From the NCBI RefSeq assembly GCF_022829635.1, contig NZ_JAKSYO010000015.1, positions 1 to 42,397 on the forward strand: DNA of 42,397 bases, written 5' to 3'. Below the pieces are notes generated by a model. It saw only the letters and a list, made by a program, of their open reading frames with translations, did not search any database and was not told the DNA's origin. Position 1 is the stretch's first letter. Each line of letters opens with the position of its first letter. Shown here one piece after another: positions 16,185 to 25,375 of the stretch. This DNA is from Methylobacterium sp. E-066 (GTDB lineage: Bacteria > Pseudomonadota > Alphaproteobacteria > Rhizobiales > Beijerinckiaceae). Both the position numbers and the translations under genes were made by a program.

Positions 16185-18419
16185 ATGAGAGCCGTCCATC
16201 CCCGTTCCGGCGCCCTGCGCGCCCTCGTCGCCGGTGCCTCCCTCGCGGTGCTGGCGCAGGCCGTGCCGGCTTTGGCCCAGGATGCGACGCCGCCGCGTCC
16301 GCGCGCCAACAACCTCGGCAGCCAGACCGCGCAGTCGAGCGTGCAGCTCGAGGAGCTGAGCGTCACCGGAGAGGGCGGCGCGAACCGGACCGGCCCGGTG
16401 CGCGAGGATCCGCGCGGCCCGATCACCGGCTTCGTCGCCAAGCGCTCGCTCACCGCCACCAAGACCGACACGCCGCTGATCGAGACGCCGCAATCGATCA
16501 CCGTGATCGGGCGCCAGCAGCTCGACGCGCAGAAGCCCCAATCGGTCTCGGAGGCGATCCAGTACGCGCCCGGCGTGTTCGGCAGTCCCTTCGGCCCGGA
16601 CACGCGCCAGGACTTCTTCCTGATCCGCGGCTTCACCACCAACGACACCGGCCTGTACAAGGACGGCCTGCAGCTTCTGAACTTCGGCTTCGGCGGCTTC
16701 CAGCTGGAGACGTTCGGCCTGGATCGCATCGAGGTGCTGCGCGGGCCCTCCGCCGTCCTGTTCGGCGCCGGCAATCCGGGCGGCGTCGTCAACCTCGTGA
16801 GCAAGCGCCCGCCCCTCGACCCGCTCCGCTACATCGAGGCCGGCGGCGGCTCCTTCGGCCAGAAGTACTTCGCCTTCGATCTCGGCGGCCCGGCCGACGC
16901 GGAGGGGCACTGGTTCTACCGGCTGACCGCCATCGGGCGGAACGGCGGCACCCAGGTCGACGGGGTCGAGGACAATCGCGGCTACATCGCGCCGTCCTTC
17001 ACCTACAAGCCGGACGGGGCCACGACCTTCACGATCCTGTCGAGCTTCCAGCACGACGAGACCGGCCGCATCAACGCGTTCCTGCCCTATTACGGCACGG
17101 TGCGCCCGCAGGCCGAGGGCCTGCGCATTCCGCGCTCGTACAACACCCAGGACAACATCCAGAACCGGTACCGGCGCACGCAGGCCTTCATCGGCTACGA
17201 GTTCGAACACGTGTTCGACGACGTCTGGACGGTGCGCCAGAACGCGCGCTACGCGATCTCGCAATCCTACGACAACTCGCTCAGCGGCGGCATCGGCTAC
17301 CTGGATCCGACCACGCAGACGCAGCTCAGCCGCTATCGCTTCCAGGCGGCCTCGACGGCGCGCCAGCTCAACGTCGACACGCAGGCGGTCGCGCGGTTCA
17401 GCGACGGCCTGTTCGGCCACACGTTCCTGATGGGCGTCGACTACAAGTACTTCACCCTGAACGACAACCAGGGCACGTTTTTCGGCGTCGATCCGTTCAA
17501 CCTGGCCGCGCCGAACTTCGTCAGCCCGGCCGGTCCGGTCACGCCCTACCTGGTCAATTTCGACCAGTTCCAGCAGACCGGCATCTACGTGCAGGATCAG
17601 ATCAAGCTCACGCCCGAGCTGACCCTGATCGCCTCCGGCCGCGGCGATTTCACCACCAACGAGGTCAACAACAAGCTCGCCAGCCCGGTCTCGCGCACGA
17701 CCCAGAACGCCAACGCGGCGACCGAGCGCTTCGCGCTGATCTACAACTTCGACTTCGGCCTCGCGCCCTACGTCTCGTACGCGACCTCGTTCAACCCGCA
17801 GGTGGGCACCAACGCCTTCAGCCAACCGTTCAAGCCGACCACGGGCGAGCAGTACGAAGCCGGCGTGAAGTACCAGCCGCCGGGCACGGATATCTTCGTC
17901 ACGGCCGCGTTCTTCGACCTCGCGCTCAACAATTCGCTCACCACCGACCCGAGCAACGTCAACAACTCGCTCCAGCTCGGGCTGACGCGCTCGCGGGGCT
18001 TCGAGGGCTCGCTCACGGCCAGCATCACGCCCGAGCTCAACGTGGTCGCCTCGGTGACGACCTACGACCTGAAGATCGAGCAGGGCGACAATGTCGGCCG
18101 GACGCCGGCGGGCGTGCCGCAGACCTTCGCGTCGGTGTTCGGCGACTACACGATCCCCACGGGCGAGTTCGCGGGCTTCGGCGTCGGCGGCGGTGTGCGC
18201 TACGTCGGGTCCTCCTTCGCGACGACCGACAACACGCTGAAGGTGCCCGAGCGCGTGCTGTTCGACACGCTGGTGCACTACACCAGCGGCAACTGGCGCT
18301 TCGCCATCAACGCCGCCAACATCTTCGACAAGCGCTTCGTCTCGTCCTGCACGTCGATCAACGCCTGCTTCTACGGCGAGGCGCGGCGGGTCACCGCGAG
18401 CCTGAGCTACAAGTGGTGA
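16185..18419 (+). CDS. TonB-dependent siderophore receptor
   Basis: A 744-residue outer-membrane receptor of the ferric-siderophore (FhuA/FpvA-like) type. A signal peptide ends near residue 32 (AVPALAQ). The plug domain (about 90-230) shows ETPQSITVIGRQQLDAQ, SVSEAIQYAPGV, FFLIRGF and LDRIEVLRGPSAVLFGAG with GGVVNLVSKRP. The rest is a 22-stranded barrel ending in the membrane-assembly pattern VTASLSYKW. LEELSVTGEG near the start may be the TonB-box region. It would take up ferric hydroxamate or similar complexes using TonB energy. No siderophore ABC genes or iron-sensing sigma factor are next to it. Iron repression is expected, but no operator is clear upstream. Confidence 0.93.
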   Translation: MRAVHPRSGALRALVAGASLAVLAQAVPALAQDATPPRPRANNLGSQTAQSSVQLEELSVTGEGGANRTGPVREDPRGPITGFVAKRSLTATKTDTPLIETPQSITVIGRQQLDAQKPQSVSEAIQYAPGVFGSPFGPDTRQDFFLIRGFTTNDTGLYKDGLQLLNFGFGGFQLETFGLDRIEVLRGPSAVLFGAGNPGGVVNLVSKRPPLDPLRYIEAGGGSFGQKYFAFDLGGPADAEGHWFYRLTAIGRNGGTQVDGVEDNRGYIAPSFTYKPDGATTFTILSSFQHDETGRINAFLPYYGTVRPQAEGLRIPRSYNTQDNIQNRYRRTQAFIGYEFEHVFDDVWTVRQNARYAISQSYDNSLSGGIGYLDPTTQTQLSRYRFQAASTARQLNVDTQAVARFSDGLFGHTFLMGVDYKYFTLNDNQGTFFGVDPFNLAAPNFVSPAGPVTPYLVNFDQFQQTGIYVQDQIKLTPELTLIASGRGDFTTNEVNNKLASPVSRTTQNANAATERFALIYNFDFGLAPYVSYATSFNPQVGTNAFSQPFKPTTGEQYEAGVKYQPPGTDIFVTAAFFDLALNNSLTTDPSNVNNSLQLGLTRSRGFEGSLTASITPELNVVASVTTYDLKIEQGDNVGRTPAGVPQTFASVFGDYTIPTGEFAGFGVGGGVRYVGSSFATTDNTLKVPERVLFDTLVHYTSGNWRFAINAANIFDKRFVSSCTSINACFYGEARRVTASLSYKW

Positions 18420-18423
18420 GGCA

Positions 18424-18448
18424 GCCGCCTCGGCGATCCTGAGGCGGC
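18424..18448 (+). terminator. Hairpin after the TonB receptor
   Basis: GCCGCCTC (18424-18431), 9-nt loop, GAGGCGGC (18441-18448), beginning 4 bp after the receptor stop codon. The 8-bp GC stem fits an intrinsic terminator position, but no T-run follows, so termination would be weak or Rho-assisted. Confidence 0.5.
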
Positions 18449-18611
18449 ACGCGAACGTCGCGTTGTAAGTCTCTGACTCTGAAGGATTTTGATTCTAGTC
18501 CTTCCAGGCGTTTGGATACAGCCGAGACGACAGTCCGGAAATGGGCCAGGGATCGCGGAGCGGGATGCTCCCTTTACGGGGCCGCGATCTCCATGGACGC
18601 TTCCGCATCCA

Positions 18612-18731
18612 CCCCGTCATCCCGGGGCCGCGCAGCGGAGCCCGGGATCCAGAAACACCGTCTGCACAAAGCCTTGCACCGTCGGCGGCTATGGATCCCG
18701 GGCTCGCCTGCGGCGCCCCGGGATGACGGGG
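18612..18731 (+). repeat. Palindromic repeat, family R4 (CCGTCATCCCGGGG type)
   Basis: Outer arms CCCCGTCATCCCGGGG (18612-18627) and CCCCGGGATGACGGGG (18716-18731) are perfect inverted repeats; inside, GCGGAGCCCGGGATCCA and TGGATCCCGGGCTCGC pair again. This kind of GTCATCCCGGG palindrome is widespread in alphaproteobacterial chromosomes. It lies between the convergent TonB receptor and ABC permease genes. The rest of 18449-18826 shows no gene. Confidence 0.9.
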
Positions 18732-18826
18732 GTGCAGCAGGACGGCCCGTGCGAAGACCCCGTGTCGTCGGGCCAGCAGGACGCTCCGCTGCCTGCTGCC
18801 GCCAGCGCCCTGAAACCCGGATCCCG

Positions 18827-20350
18827 TCACCCCGCCACGGGCGCCGGCCCGGAGAGGCGGGTCGGCAGTGTGTCGATGCGTAAGGATCGGCGCAGGCCCC
18901 GGGAGAGGGCATCCACCGCCACCGTCACCAGGGCGGTGGCGGCGATCAGCACCAATGCCACGTCGAGGCGCAGCTCCGAGATCGCGGCGTCGACGTAGAA
19001 GCCCAGCGTCGTCACCCCCAGGATGCCGAAGATCGCGCTCTCGCGCAGGATCAGCTCCCAGCGGTAGAGCAGATAGGCCAGGAACTGGCCGTAGAGGCGC
19101 GGCACCGTCTCGTAGGCGTAGAGGTTCAGGCCCCGGGGCGCGTCGGCCCGGTAGGGCAGCGCGTCGGCGTGCCGGCCCATCAGGTAGGCGACGATCCCGG
19201 CATTGTGCAGCGCCAGCGCGAGGATCGCCGGCAGCATCGAGGGGCCGAGCAGCTGCAGGCCGCAATAGGCCAGCATGTATTCCGGCGTCGAGCGCACCAC
19301 CACGAGGAGCACGCGGCCGAGCGGCCGTCCGAGGGGGCCGGTGAAGCGCCGGGCGGTGAGCGGGAACAGCACCAGCCCCCCCAGCGCGGTCGCCGCCAGG
19401 GCGATCTGCGCCAGGATCAGGGTCTGGATCGTGCCCGGCAGGATCTGGTCCGTGAGGATCGGGCGCAGCCACGCCCAGAGCCGCGCCCAGGTCTCGGGAT
19501 CGGCGAGCGCCGCGCCGCGCAAGGGCGCCGGCACGATGTCGTGGCCGAGGAAGCGCGCGAGGCTCGGCCCCACCGCGGCGTTGCCGATCGCCGGGGGCAG
19601 GGCCAGCGGCGCGGCGATGAGCAGGAGCGGCACGGTCCAGCCGCGGATCCAGAGCCGGCGGGTGCCGATCAGCCCGTAGAACACCAGGAGCAGCGCCCCG
19701 GCCTCGGCGTAGCGGCCCTGGCGGAAGGCGGATTCGAGGTAAAACCCCATGGTCGGCAGGCCGATGAAGCCGAGCACCAGGCTGGAGCGCAGGCCGCATT
19801 CGAGGCGGTAGAGGGTGTAGTCGCGCATCCGCCCGGCGACTTCGGGCAGGCGCGCGTACAGGAAGGCCGAGACCGCGCCGGTGCCCACGGGCAGCACCCG
19901 GAGCGCGGCGAGATCGGCCTCCTCGAGGATCTCGGCATAGACCTTGGCGCAGATGCCCGCGTAGGGCAGCGCGATGGCGAGCACGCCGGTGGCGGCCGAG
20001 AGCCCGAACACCTGCATCAGCAGCAGCGCCCAGAACAGCTCGTGCACGGCGCGAAAGCCTGCACAGGCGAGCCGCACGGTCCGCGAGCGCGCGAACGGGA
20101 TCGCCAGCAGCAGGCCGGTCCCGGCCCCGAGCCCGACCCCCAACACCGCGAAGGCGACCGTGTAGACGACGCTCCAGCCCTCAACCGACAGGAAATCCGG
20201 CCGGACCAGGCCGTCGAGCAGGCGCGCGAGATCGGCCCACGGGTGCAGGGTGGTGACGTGCAGGTCCGCCACCAGCAGGCCGGCGAGCGCGGCCGCCAGG
20301 AACCAGCGGCTCACCGCCGCGTAGCCGGGCCGCGGGAGGGCGAGCTGCAT
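18827..20350 (-). CDS. ABC importer permease, two PhnE-type domains fused
   Basis: A 507-residue inner-membrane permease of the phosphonate/phosphite/selenate-type ABC import superfamily. Two homologous halves can be seen, each with about six membrane spans and its own EAA-type cytoplasmic loop: one near ALPYAGICAKVYAEILEEAD and one near LALHNAGIVAYLMGRHADA. Each half also has a similar segment after the loop (GLPTMGFYLE and GVTTLGFYVD). The usual arrangement is two separate PhnE chains or a homodimer, so a fused dimer is notable. The ATG overlaps the stop of the ATPase gene by 1 bp (TGATG). It is last in the operon with the binding protein and ATPase. Confidence 0.88.
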   Translation of the reverse strand: MQLALPRPGYAAVSRWFLAAALAGLLVADLHVTTLHPWADLARLLDGLVRPDFLSVEGWSVVYTVAFAVLGVGLGAGTGLLLAIPFARSRTVRLACAGFRAVHELFWALLLMQVFGLSAATGVLAIALPYAGICAKVYAEILEEADLAALRVLPVGTGAVSAFLYARLPEVAGRMRDYTLYRLECGLRSSLVLGFIGLPTMGFYLESAFRQGRYAEAGALLLVFYGLIGTRRLWIRGWTVPLLLIAAPLALPPAIGNAAVGPSLARFLGHDIVPAPLRGAALADPETWARLWAWLRPILTDQILPGTIQTLILAQIALAATALGGLVLFPLTARRFTGPLGRPLGRVLLVVVRSTPEYMLAYCGLQLLGPSMLPAILALALHNAGIVAYLMGRHADALPYRADAPRGLNLYAYETVPRLYGQFLAYLLYRWELILRESAIFGILGVTTLGFYVDAAISELRLDVALVLIAATALVTVAVDALSRGLRRSLRIDTLPTRLSGPAPVAG

Positions 20351-21027
20351 CAGGCGGCCTCGTAATAGGGGCGCAGCCGAGCCGGATCGAGGCTTTGGGC
20401 CGGCGCGTCGAGGACGATCCGGCCGGCCTCCAGCACCACGATCCGGTCGGTATGGGCGAGCGCCAGGGTCACGTCGTGGAGCGCCAGGATCAGGGTCTGG
20501 TGGCTGCCCGCCATCTCGGCCAGGATCCGCGCGCCCTGCTGGCGGTCCAGGGCCGAGACCGGCTCGTCGCCCACCAGGATCGGCCGGCCGTTATAGAGGG
20601 CGCGGGCCACCGAGACGCGCTGCTGCTGGCCGCCCGACAGTGCGCCGGCCTTCGCCCAGAGTTTCTCCGCCAGGCCGACCCGGTCGAGGATCTTTTGCAC
20701 GACGTCGATGTCGGCCTGGGCCGGGCGGACCAGGGTCCGGAGGTTGTGCAGGGTCGAGCGCCGGTCGAGCCGGCCCATATAGACGTTGTGGAACACCGAC
20801 AGGGTCCGCACCAGGGCGGCCGCCTGCGGCACCAGCGCGACACGGTCGGGCGCCTGGGCCTGGATCAGCCCGATCAGGGTCGACTTGCCGGCGCCCGAGC
20901 GGCCCATCAGGGCGACGCGCTCGCCGGCCCGGACGGTCAGGTCGAGGCCCAACAGGACCGGGTGGCCGCCATAGGAGGCCGCGGCGTTCTCCAGGACGAT
21001 CTCCGCCCGGGATCCGTCCGGCACCAC
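20350..21027 (-). CDS. ABC importer ATP-binding subunit (PhnC-like)
   Basis: A 225-residue ABC ATPase that energises the adjacent permease. Motifs: Walker A GRSGAGKST (about 42-50), Q-loop at LVPQAAALV, signature LSGGQQQRVSVARAL, Walker B PILVGDEPVSALD and switch histidine in LALHDVTLAL. VFHNVYMGRLDR and TLHNLRTLV between Q-loop and signature are typical of the PhnC group. The start is GTG, 1 bp after the binding-protein stop, and its own stop overlaps the permease ATG, so all three are coupled. Length is short but complete. Confidence 0.9.
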   Translation of the reverse strand: MVPDGSRAEIVLENAAASYGGHPVLLGLDLTVRAGERVALMGRSGAGKSTLIGLIQAQAPDRVALVPQAAALVRTLSVFHNVYMGRLDRRSTLHNLRTLVRPAQADIDVVQKILDRVGLAEKLWAKAGALSGGQQQRVSVARALYNGRPILVGDEPVSALDRQQGARILAEMAGSHQTLILALHDVTLALAHTDRIVVLEAGRIVLDAPAQSLDPARLRPYYEAA

Positions 21028-21028
21028 C

Positions 21029-21916
21029 TCAGTCCAGCAGGCCGGTGGAGCGGCCGACCTCGACCAGGGGCTCGTAGGCGGCGTTGGTGACCGGGATGAA
21101 CTTCGAGCGCCCGAACGGCTCCAAAATCGCCGGGTCGGTGACGCCGACGAGCGCGCCCTTGAGCCTCTCGGTGAAGCCGGCCCCGTAGGTCCGGTCGACG
21201 TCGCCGCGCACGGTCCATTGGTAGTCCGGGAAGGTCGGGCTCTCCCAGATCACCGAGACCGCCTTCGGGTCGACCTTGCCGGCCTTGGTGTCGAGGTCCC
21301 AGACCGAGTAGTCGACGGCGCCGACCGCGAAGGCGCCGGACTGCACCAGCTGGATCGTGCGGCTGTGGTCACCGGAGAACCCGACCCGGGCGAACACCTG
21401 CTCCGGGTTCTTGCCCGGGAAGGCCTGGCGGATGAAGTATTCCGGCATCAGCCGTCCCGAGGTCGAGGCCCGGGCGCCGAACGTGAAGGTTTTGTCGGCG
21501 ATGGCCTTCGGAAAATCCCTGGTCGGCTCCAGCCCGGCCCCGGCATGGGCGATCAGGTAGGTCTTGAACGCCGCATCCTCGGCGCCCTGGGCGATCGCCT
21601 GGGAGCCCGGCACCGCCCGGCGCGCCTGGACCCCGGTGAAGCCGCCGAACCAGGCGAGCTGCACCTGTCCGTTGGTGAAGGCGGTCACCGCCGCCGGGTA
21701 GCTCTTGACCGGGATGTAGCGCACCGGCACGCCGAGCTTGGCCTCGAGGTAGGTCGCGACCTTGCCGAAGCGCTCGACGAGGCGGCTCTCGTCCTGGTCG
21801 GGGATGCCGGTGAAGACCAGGGGCGGGACCGGCTTCTCCTGGGCCTGCGCGGCCGTGCCGAGCGCGAGCGCAAGACATCCCAGGGCGAACCGCCCGACCC
21901 GTCCCAGTCCCAGCAT
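21029..21916 (-). CDS. Periplasmic binding protein, putative selenate/phosphonate ABC importer
   Basis: A 295-residue periplasmic solute-binding protein of the PhnD superfamily. A signal peptide (MLGLGRVGRFALGCLALALG...AQAQ) is followed by FTGIPDQDESRLVERFG, VPVRYIPVKSYPAAVTAF, QLAWFGGFTGVQARRAVPG, TFGARASTSGRLMPEYFI and GFSGDHSRTIQLVQSGAF. The WFGG-TGVQAR and STSGRLMPEYF motifs match, as I remember them, the branch annotated as putative selenate ABC transporter binding proteins rather than true PhnD. No C-P lyase or phosphite genes are nearby. ATG 21916 has GGAGGA just upstream; the 71 residues upstream in frame are untranslated leader. It heads the three-gene operon. A selenocysteine tRNA lies 8 kb to the right. 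Confidence 0.85.
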   Translation of the reverse strand: MLGLGRVGRFALGCLALALGTAAQAQEKPVPPLVFTGIPDQDESRLVERFGKVATYLEAKLGVPVRYIPVKSYPAAVTAFTNGQVQLAWFGGFTGVQARRAVPGSQAIAQGAEDAAFKTYLIAHAGAGLEPTRDFPKAIADKTFTFGARASTSGRLMPEYFIRQAFPGKNPEQVFARVGFSGDHSRTIQLVQSGAFAVGAVDYSVWDLDTKAGKVDPKAVSVIWESPTFPDYQWTVRGDVDRTYGAGFTERLKGALVGVTDPAILEPFGRSKFIPVTNAAYEPLVEVGRSTGLLD

Positions 21917-21970
21917 GGATCCTCCACCCCATCGCGCCTGAATTGGGCACGCCGAATCTGGATTCTCCCT

Positions 21971-22009
21971 AGCGCATCGTCCTGAATACTGGAACCGGGG
22001 CGATGCGCT
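21971..22009 (-). repeat. Hairpin upstream of the ABC importer operon
   Basis: Perfect 9-bp inverted repeat AGCGCATCG (21971-21979) and CGATGCGCT (22001-22009) about 55 bp upstream of the binding-protein start. A second inverted repeat GCCGAGCA/TGCTCGGC lies at 22035-22073. They may be an operator, leader hairpins, or relics of the AGAGCATCG-type repeat seen at 39501. No promoter could be assigned with confidence. Confidence 0.45.
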
Positions 22010-22115
22010 GGTCTCTGGCTTCGCATCCTCTTTTGCCGAGCACCGGACCCCACCTTTCGGGATGATGCTCGGCAGACGCCGCCGCGCCCGGTACTCCTGG
22101 GGCCTAGTCGTCCGG

Positions 22116-22150
22116 TCCCGTGCCTGCACGCGGGTCGCGCAGGCACGGGA
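22116..22150 (-). terminator. Strong hairpin after the small secreted-protein gene
   Basis: TCCCGTGCCTGC (22116-22127), 11-nt loop, GCAGGCACGGGA (22139-22150): a perfect 12-bp stem 11 bp after the stop of the leftward small gene. It is the most stable simple hairpin in this intergenic stretch. No U-run follows on the minus strand, so it may be a Rho-assisted terminator or a boundary between this gene and the ABC importer operon. Confidence 0.55.
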
Positions 22151-22161
22151 TCCCCAAAAAC

Positions 22162-22398
22162 TCAGCGGTAATGGCGGCGCATCATGGGGTGGCGATGGTG
22201 CCGGCGCATCATGTGATGGCGGCTCGTCATCACGCCCCGGGAGGACATCCGGGCGCCGCGATGCATGCCGCCGAAATTGCTGTTGCCGGTGGCGGCGGCG
22301 TTCCGGTCGAGGCCGTCGCCCGGGGCGGCGAGGCTGGGGCTGGCGGCGCCGAGGACGAGGCCGAGGGCGAGCGTCGCGCCGAGGAGGATCTTGGTCAT
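22162..22398 (-). CDS. Small secreted Met/His/Arg-rich protein
   Basis: A 78-residue protein with a clear signal peptide (MTKILLGATLALGLVLGAAS, cleavage after SLA). The mature part (about 54 residues) ends in a run rich in His, Met and Arg, with clusters SRHHMMRRHHRHP and MMRRHYR. No Cys. I recognise no family. Such composition suggests binding of copper or another soft metal in the periplasm, or binding of polyanions, but neither is shown. It is followed by a strong hairpin and preceded by the cyclase gene on the same strand with 71 bp between. Confidence 0.7.
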   Translation of the reverse strand: MTKILLGATLALGLVLGAASPSLAAPGDGLDRNAAATGNSNFGGMHRGARMSSRGVMTSRHHMMRRHHRHPMMRRHYR

Positions 22399-22469
22399 GG
22401 GGTTTTCGTCCCTTCGCGACCCTGCGCCGCGCCGACCGAACGGATCAACGATGCGCAGGTTCCAGACGA

Positions 22470-23792
22470 TCAGGCCGCCGGCGTCTCGACGATGGCGAAC
22501 AGGGCAGGCTGCGCGTCGCGCGCGTCGGGCACAGGGACAACCCGGATGCGGGGCGGCAGCGGCCCCCCGAGCAAATCCAAAAAGTCCCCCGAGGCGCCGA
22601 TCTCAATCTCGGCCGCCTTGGCCCGGGCCTCCAGGCGCGACAGGGCGTTCATGGCCGGGCCCAGCACCGTGTACTCGGCCCGCACCCCGTCGTCGAACAC
22701 CCCGACCAGGAGGTCGCCGGCATGCAAGGCGACCACCACCCGCAGGGTGAACAGCCCCTCCCCGGCCCGGGCTGCGTTGAGGGCGGCGATCCGGTCGTTA
22801 ATCGACAGGGCACAGGCCAGCGCCGCCCGGGCCTGGGCGCGGGGGCGGCCGACCACGAACTGCACCAGCACGGCGTCGCCGACATACTTGTCCACCAAGC
22901 CGCCCTGCTCGGCCACCGCGGCCTGGGCGGCGGCCCGGACGGCGAGCAGGGCCGTCACCATCACCTCGGGCGGGTGCTCCCGGCTCAGCCGCGAGAAGCC
23001 GCGGATGTCGAGCACCATCAGGCAGGCATGGCGCCGGTGGATGCCCATCGTGGCGTCCGCATCCTCGGCGGCGAGGTCGAGGGCGACCGTGTCGGGCACG
23101 AACCGGGCGAGCTGGGCGCGCTCGTGCTCCATGCGCAGCGCCCGGGTCACCGCCTCCCGCAGGCGGGTCATGCCGTCGATCACCAGGAGGCCGGCCGCCA
23201 CGAAGGTCGCGAGCCCGGTGATCTGCGCGGTCGGGAAGGAATCCGGCCCCGGGAACAGCTCCGGCCAGGCCAGCCCGACCAGGAACGCCGCGGTCCAGCA
23301 GGCTGTCACCACCCCGCAGAACAGCAGGGTGTGGGCGACCCGCATGCTCAGGCCGGTCTGGAGCAGAAGCAGGAAGGCCGGCAGGCGGCTGACCGCGTCG
23401 GCGCCGAGGCCCGCCTCGCCGCCGGCCAGCATGTGCTCGATGATCACGTAGACGGCGAGCCCGGCATTGAGCAGGGTCCCGGCCCAGCCATAGACCGCCG
23501 CCGCCGGGCCGCCACCCCGCTCCCCCAGGCCGAACCAGACCGTGCCGACGCCGTAGAGGCCGAGGATGAACCAGTGGCTGAGGGCGTGCAGCGAGCCGTC
23601 ATAGGCCTGGGCCGCCATCAGCAGCACCAGCACGATCACGATCCGCAGCCCGAGCAGCCGCAGCCCGCCGCCCGCCTGCATGGCGCGCAGGACCGCGGCG
23701 TCGTCCTGGGCCGCCTCCGCCTTGCGCGCGGCGCGGTCCCCGGTGGTCCGGGAGGCGGGGAGCGGCGGTGTCCGGGCGCCGCCCGAGGCCAT
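22470..23792 (-). CDS. Membrane class III adenylate/guanylate cyclase
   Basis: A 440-residue protein with a cytoplasmic N-terminus (about 50 residues), six predicted membrane helices (about 50-215) and a C-terminal class III cyclase domain. The domain keeps both metal aspartates ([12 protein letters not shown] and DKYVGDAVL) and the transition-state Asn/Arg pair in [20 protein letters not shown] marks the purine-binding strand; I cannot decide between ATP and GTP from it. The ATG overlaps the hflX stop by 1 bp (TGATG), so it is translated with hflX. The membrane part resembles a MASE-type sensor without known ligand. It would make cyclic nucleotide in response to a membrane signal. Confidence 0.9.
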   Translation of the reverse strand: MASGGARTPPLPASRTTGDRAARKAEAAQDDAAVLRAMQAGGGLRLLGLRIVIVLVLLMAAQAYDGSLHALSHWFILGLYGVGTVWFGLGERGGGPAAAVYGWAGTLLNAGLAVYVIIEHMLAGGEAGLGADAVSRLPAFLLLLQTGLSMRVAHTLLFCGVVTACWTAAFLVGLAWPELFPGPDSFPTAQITGLATFVAAGLLVIDGMTRLREAVTRALRMEHERAQLARFVPDTVALDLAAEDADATMGIHRRHACLMVLDIRGFSRLSREHPPEVMVTALLAVRAAAQAAVAEQGGLVDKYVGDAVLVQFVVGRPRAQARAALACALSINDRIAALNAARAGEGLFTLRVVVALHAGDLLVGVFDDGVRAEYTVLGPAMNALSRLEARAKAAEIEIGASGDFLDLLGGPLPPRIRVVPVPDARDAQPALFAIVETPAA

Positions 23793-25213
23793 CACGCGCC
23801 CCGGTCGAGGCGCCGGGCCGCGCTGAAGCGGTTGAGGAAGCGCGGCTCCTTCTCGGGGGCGATCCGGATCGCCAGGTGCAGGGTGCCGTCGGCCTCCGCG
23901 CGCCGGTCCAGGATCTCGGCGTTCTCGTAGAGCCAGTTGAGCGCCGCCCCGTCCTCGGGGGGCAGCGACACCGCGAAGCTCGTCCGGTGGCGGCCGATCC
24001 GCGCCTCGATCCGGGCCGTGAGGGCGGCGAGCCCCTCCCCGGTCAGCGCCGAGACCAGCACCGGCGCGTCGCTGTCGCGGTCGTTGCGGGCCTTGGCCTG
24101 GCCGCTGAGGTTCATCAGCCGGGTGCGCTCGTCGTCGTCCAGCAGGTCGGACTTGTTCCAGACCTCGATGATCCGCTCGGCGGTGGTCTCGATGCCGAGC
24201 TCGCGCAGCACGTCGCCGACATCCTCGGCCTGGGCTTCGGAATCGACGTGGCTGACGTCGCGCACGTGCAGCAGCACGTCGGCCTCGATCGCGTCCTCCA
24301 GGGTCGCCCGGAAGGCGGCGATCAGGGCGGTGGGCAGGTCGGAGATGAAGCCCACCGTGTCCGACAGGATCACGTTCTCGCCGTGCGGCAGCTTGGTCGC
24401 CCGGGCGGTCGGGTCGAGGGTGGCAAACAGCATGTCCTTGGCGGTGACCTCGGCCCGGGTCAGGGTGTTGAACAGGCTCGACTTGCCGGCATTGGTGTAG
24501 CCCACCAGGGCGACGATCGGGTACGGCACCCGGGCGCGGCTCTGCCGGTGCAGGCCGCGGGTCCGCACCACCGCGTCGAGGTCGCGCTCGATCCGGGTCA
24601 TGCGCTCCTGGATCATGCGCCGGTCGGCCTCGATCTGGGTCTCGCCGGGGCCGCCCAGGAAGCCGAAGCCGCCGCGCTGGCGCTCCAGGTGGGTCCAGGA
24701 CCGGACCAGCCGCGACTTCTGATAGGCCAGATGCGCGTGCTCGACCTGGAGCGTGCCCTCCCGGGTCGAGGCGCGCCGCCCAAAAATCTCCAGGATCAGG
24801 CCGGTGCGGTCGATGACCTTGGCGCCCCAGGCCTTCTCGAGGTTGCGCTGCTGCACCGGCGAGAGCGCGCAATCCATCACCACGAGGCCGATCTCGCGGG
24901 CGCGGATCAGCCCGGCGATCTCCTCGACCCGGCCCTTGCCGAGGTAGGTCGAGGGCCGGATGCGCGGCAGGCTGATCGCCAAGCTCTCGACCACGTCGAG
25001 CTCGATCGCGGCGGCGAGCCCGGTGGCCTCGTCGAGGCGCGCCTCCACGGAGCGGGTCGGCTGGGCCGGCCCGTGGCCCGGTCCCCCCGGCCCGGGCGCG
25101 CCCCGGGCCAGATAGGGCCCGATCACCAGGGTGTGGGTCGCCGCGGCGATCTCGCCCTCGGGCGCGGCCTGTGCCTGGAGCCGGGCCTCGCCGGACGTCA
25201 GCGTCTCGCTCAT
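23792..25213 (-). CDS. hflX: GTPase HflX
   Basis: A 473-residue ribosome-associated GTPase that rescues or splits stalled and heat-damaged 70S ribosomes. The HflX N-terminal domain includes [46 protein letters not shown] and the glycine-rich [17 protein letters not shown]; the G domain has GYTNAGKSS at 238-246, [17 protein letters not shown] and WNKSDLL. Length is typical. hfq is upstream on the same strand as in most proteobacteria, but 385 bp away with a palindromic repeat between, where the usual spacing is short. The stop overlaps the cyclase start. Confidence 0.95.
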   Translation of the reverse strand: MSETLTSGEARLQAQAAPEGEIAAATHTLVIGPYLARGAPGPGGPGHGPAQPTRSVEARLDEATGLAAAIELDVVESLAISLPRIRPSTYLGKGRVEEIAGLIRAREIGLVVMDCALSPVQQRNLEKAWGAKVIDRTGLILEIFGRRASTREGTLQVEHAHLAYQKSRLVRSWTHLERQRGGFGFLGGPGETQIEADRRMIQERMTRIERDLDAVVRTRGLHRQSRARVPYPIVALVGYTNAGKSSLFNTLTRAEVTAKDMLFATLDPTARATKLPHGENVILSDTVGFISDLPTALIAAFRATLEDAIEADVLLHVRDVSHVDSEAQAEDVGDVLRELGIETTAERIIEVWNKSDLLDDDERTRLMNLSGQAKARNDRDSDAPVLVSALTGEGLAALTARIEARIGRHRTSFAVSLPPEDGAALNWLYENAEILDRRAEADGTLHLAIRIAPEKEPRFLNRFSAARRLDRGA

Positions 25214-25375
25214 GCAACCTTTAACGCCGCCCGCGCGCCGGCAGCTTCGTTCGAGAACTCGGATTGTTCGAGATGGGGATTCGGCGGGGCCGGGCCAAGA
25301 TGCCGGGCTTCGGGAGGTTGGGATCGGGGAGATCCGAATCCGGCAGCCGGTTCGATTCGGCCCATCCCACCCGCG

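Noticed and set aside
22062..23930. Long rightward ORFs opposite real genes (also 2556-4937, 7022-8614, 27399-29813)
   Set aside because: They are antisense to genes with clear family motifs and have only repetitive Arg/Gly/His/Gln composition typical of GC-rich shadow frames.
22470..25217. A single 915-codon frame covering both cyclase and hflX
   Set aside because: Only its last 440 codons are the cyclase. The upstream half is out of frame with hflX and is low-complexity Arg/Pro/Gly, as expected for a shadow frame in GC-rich DNA.
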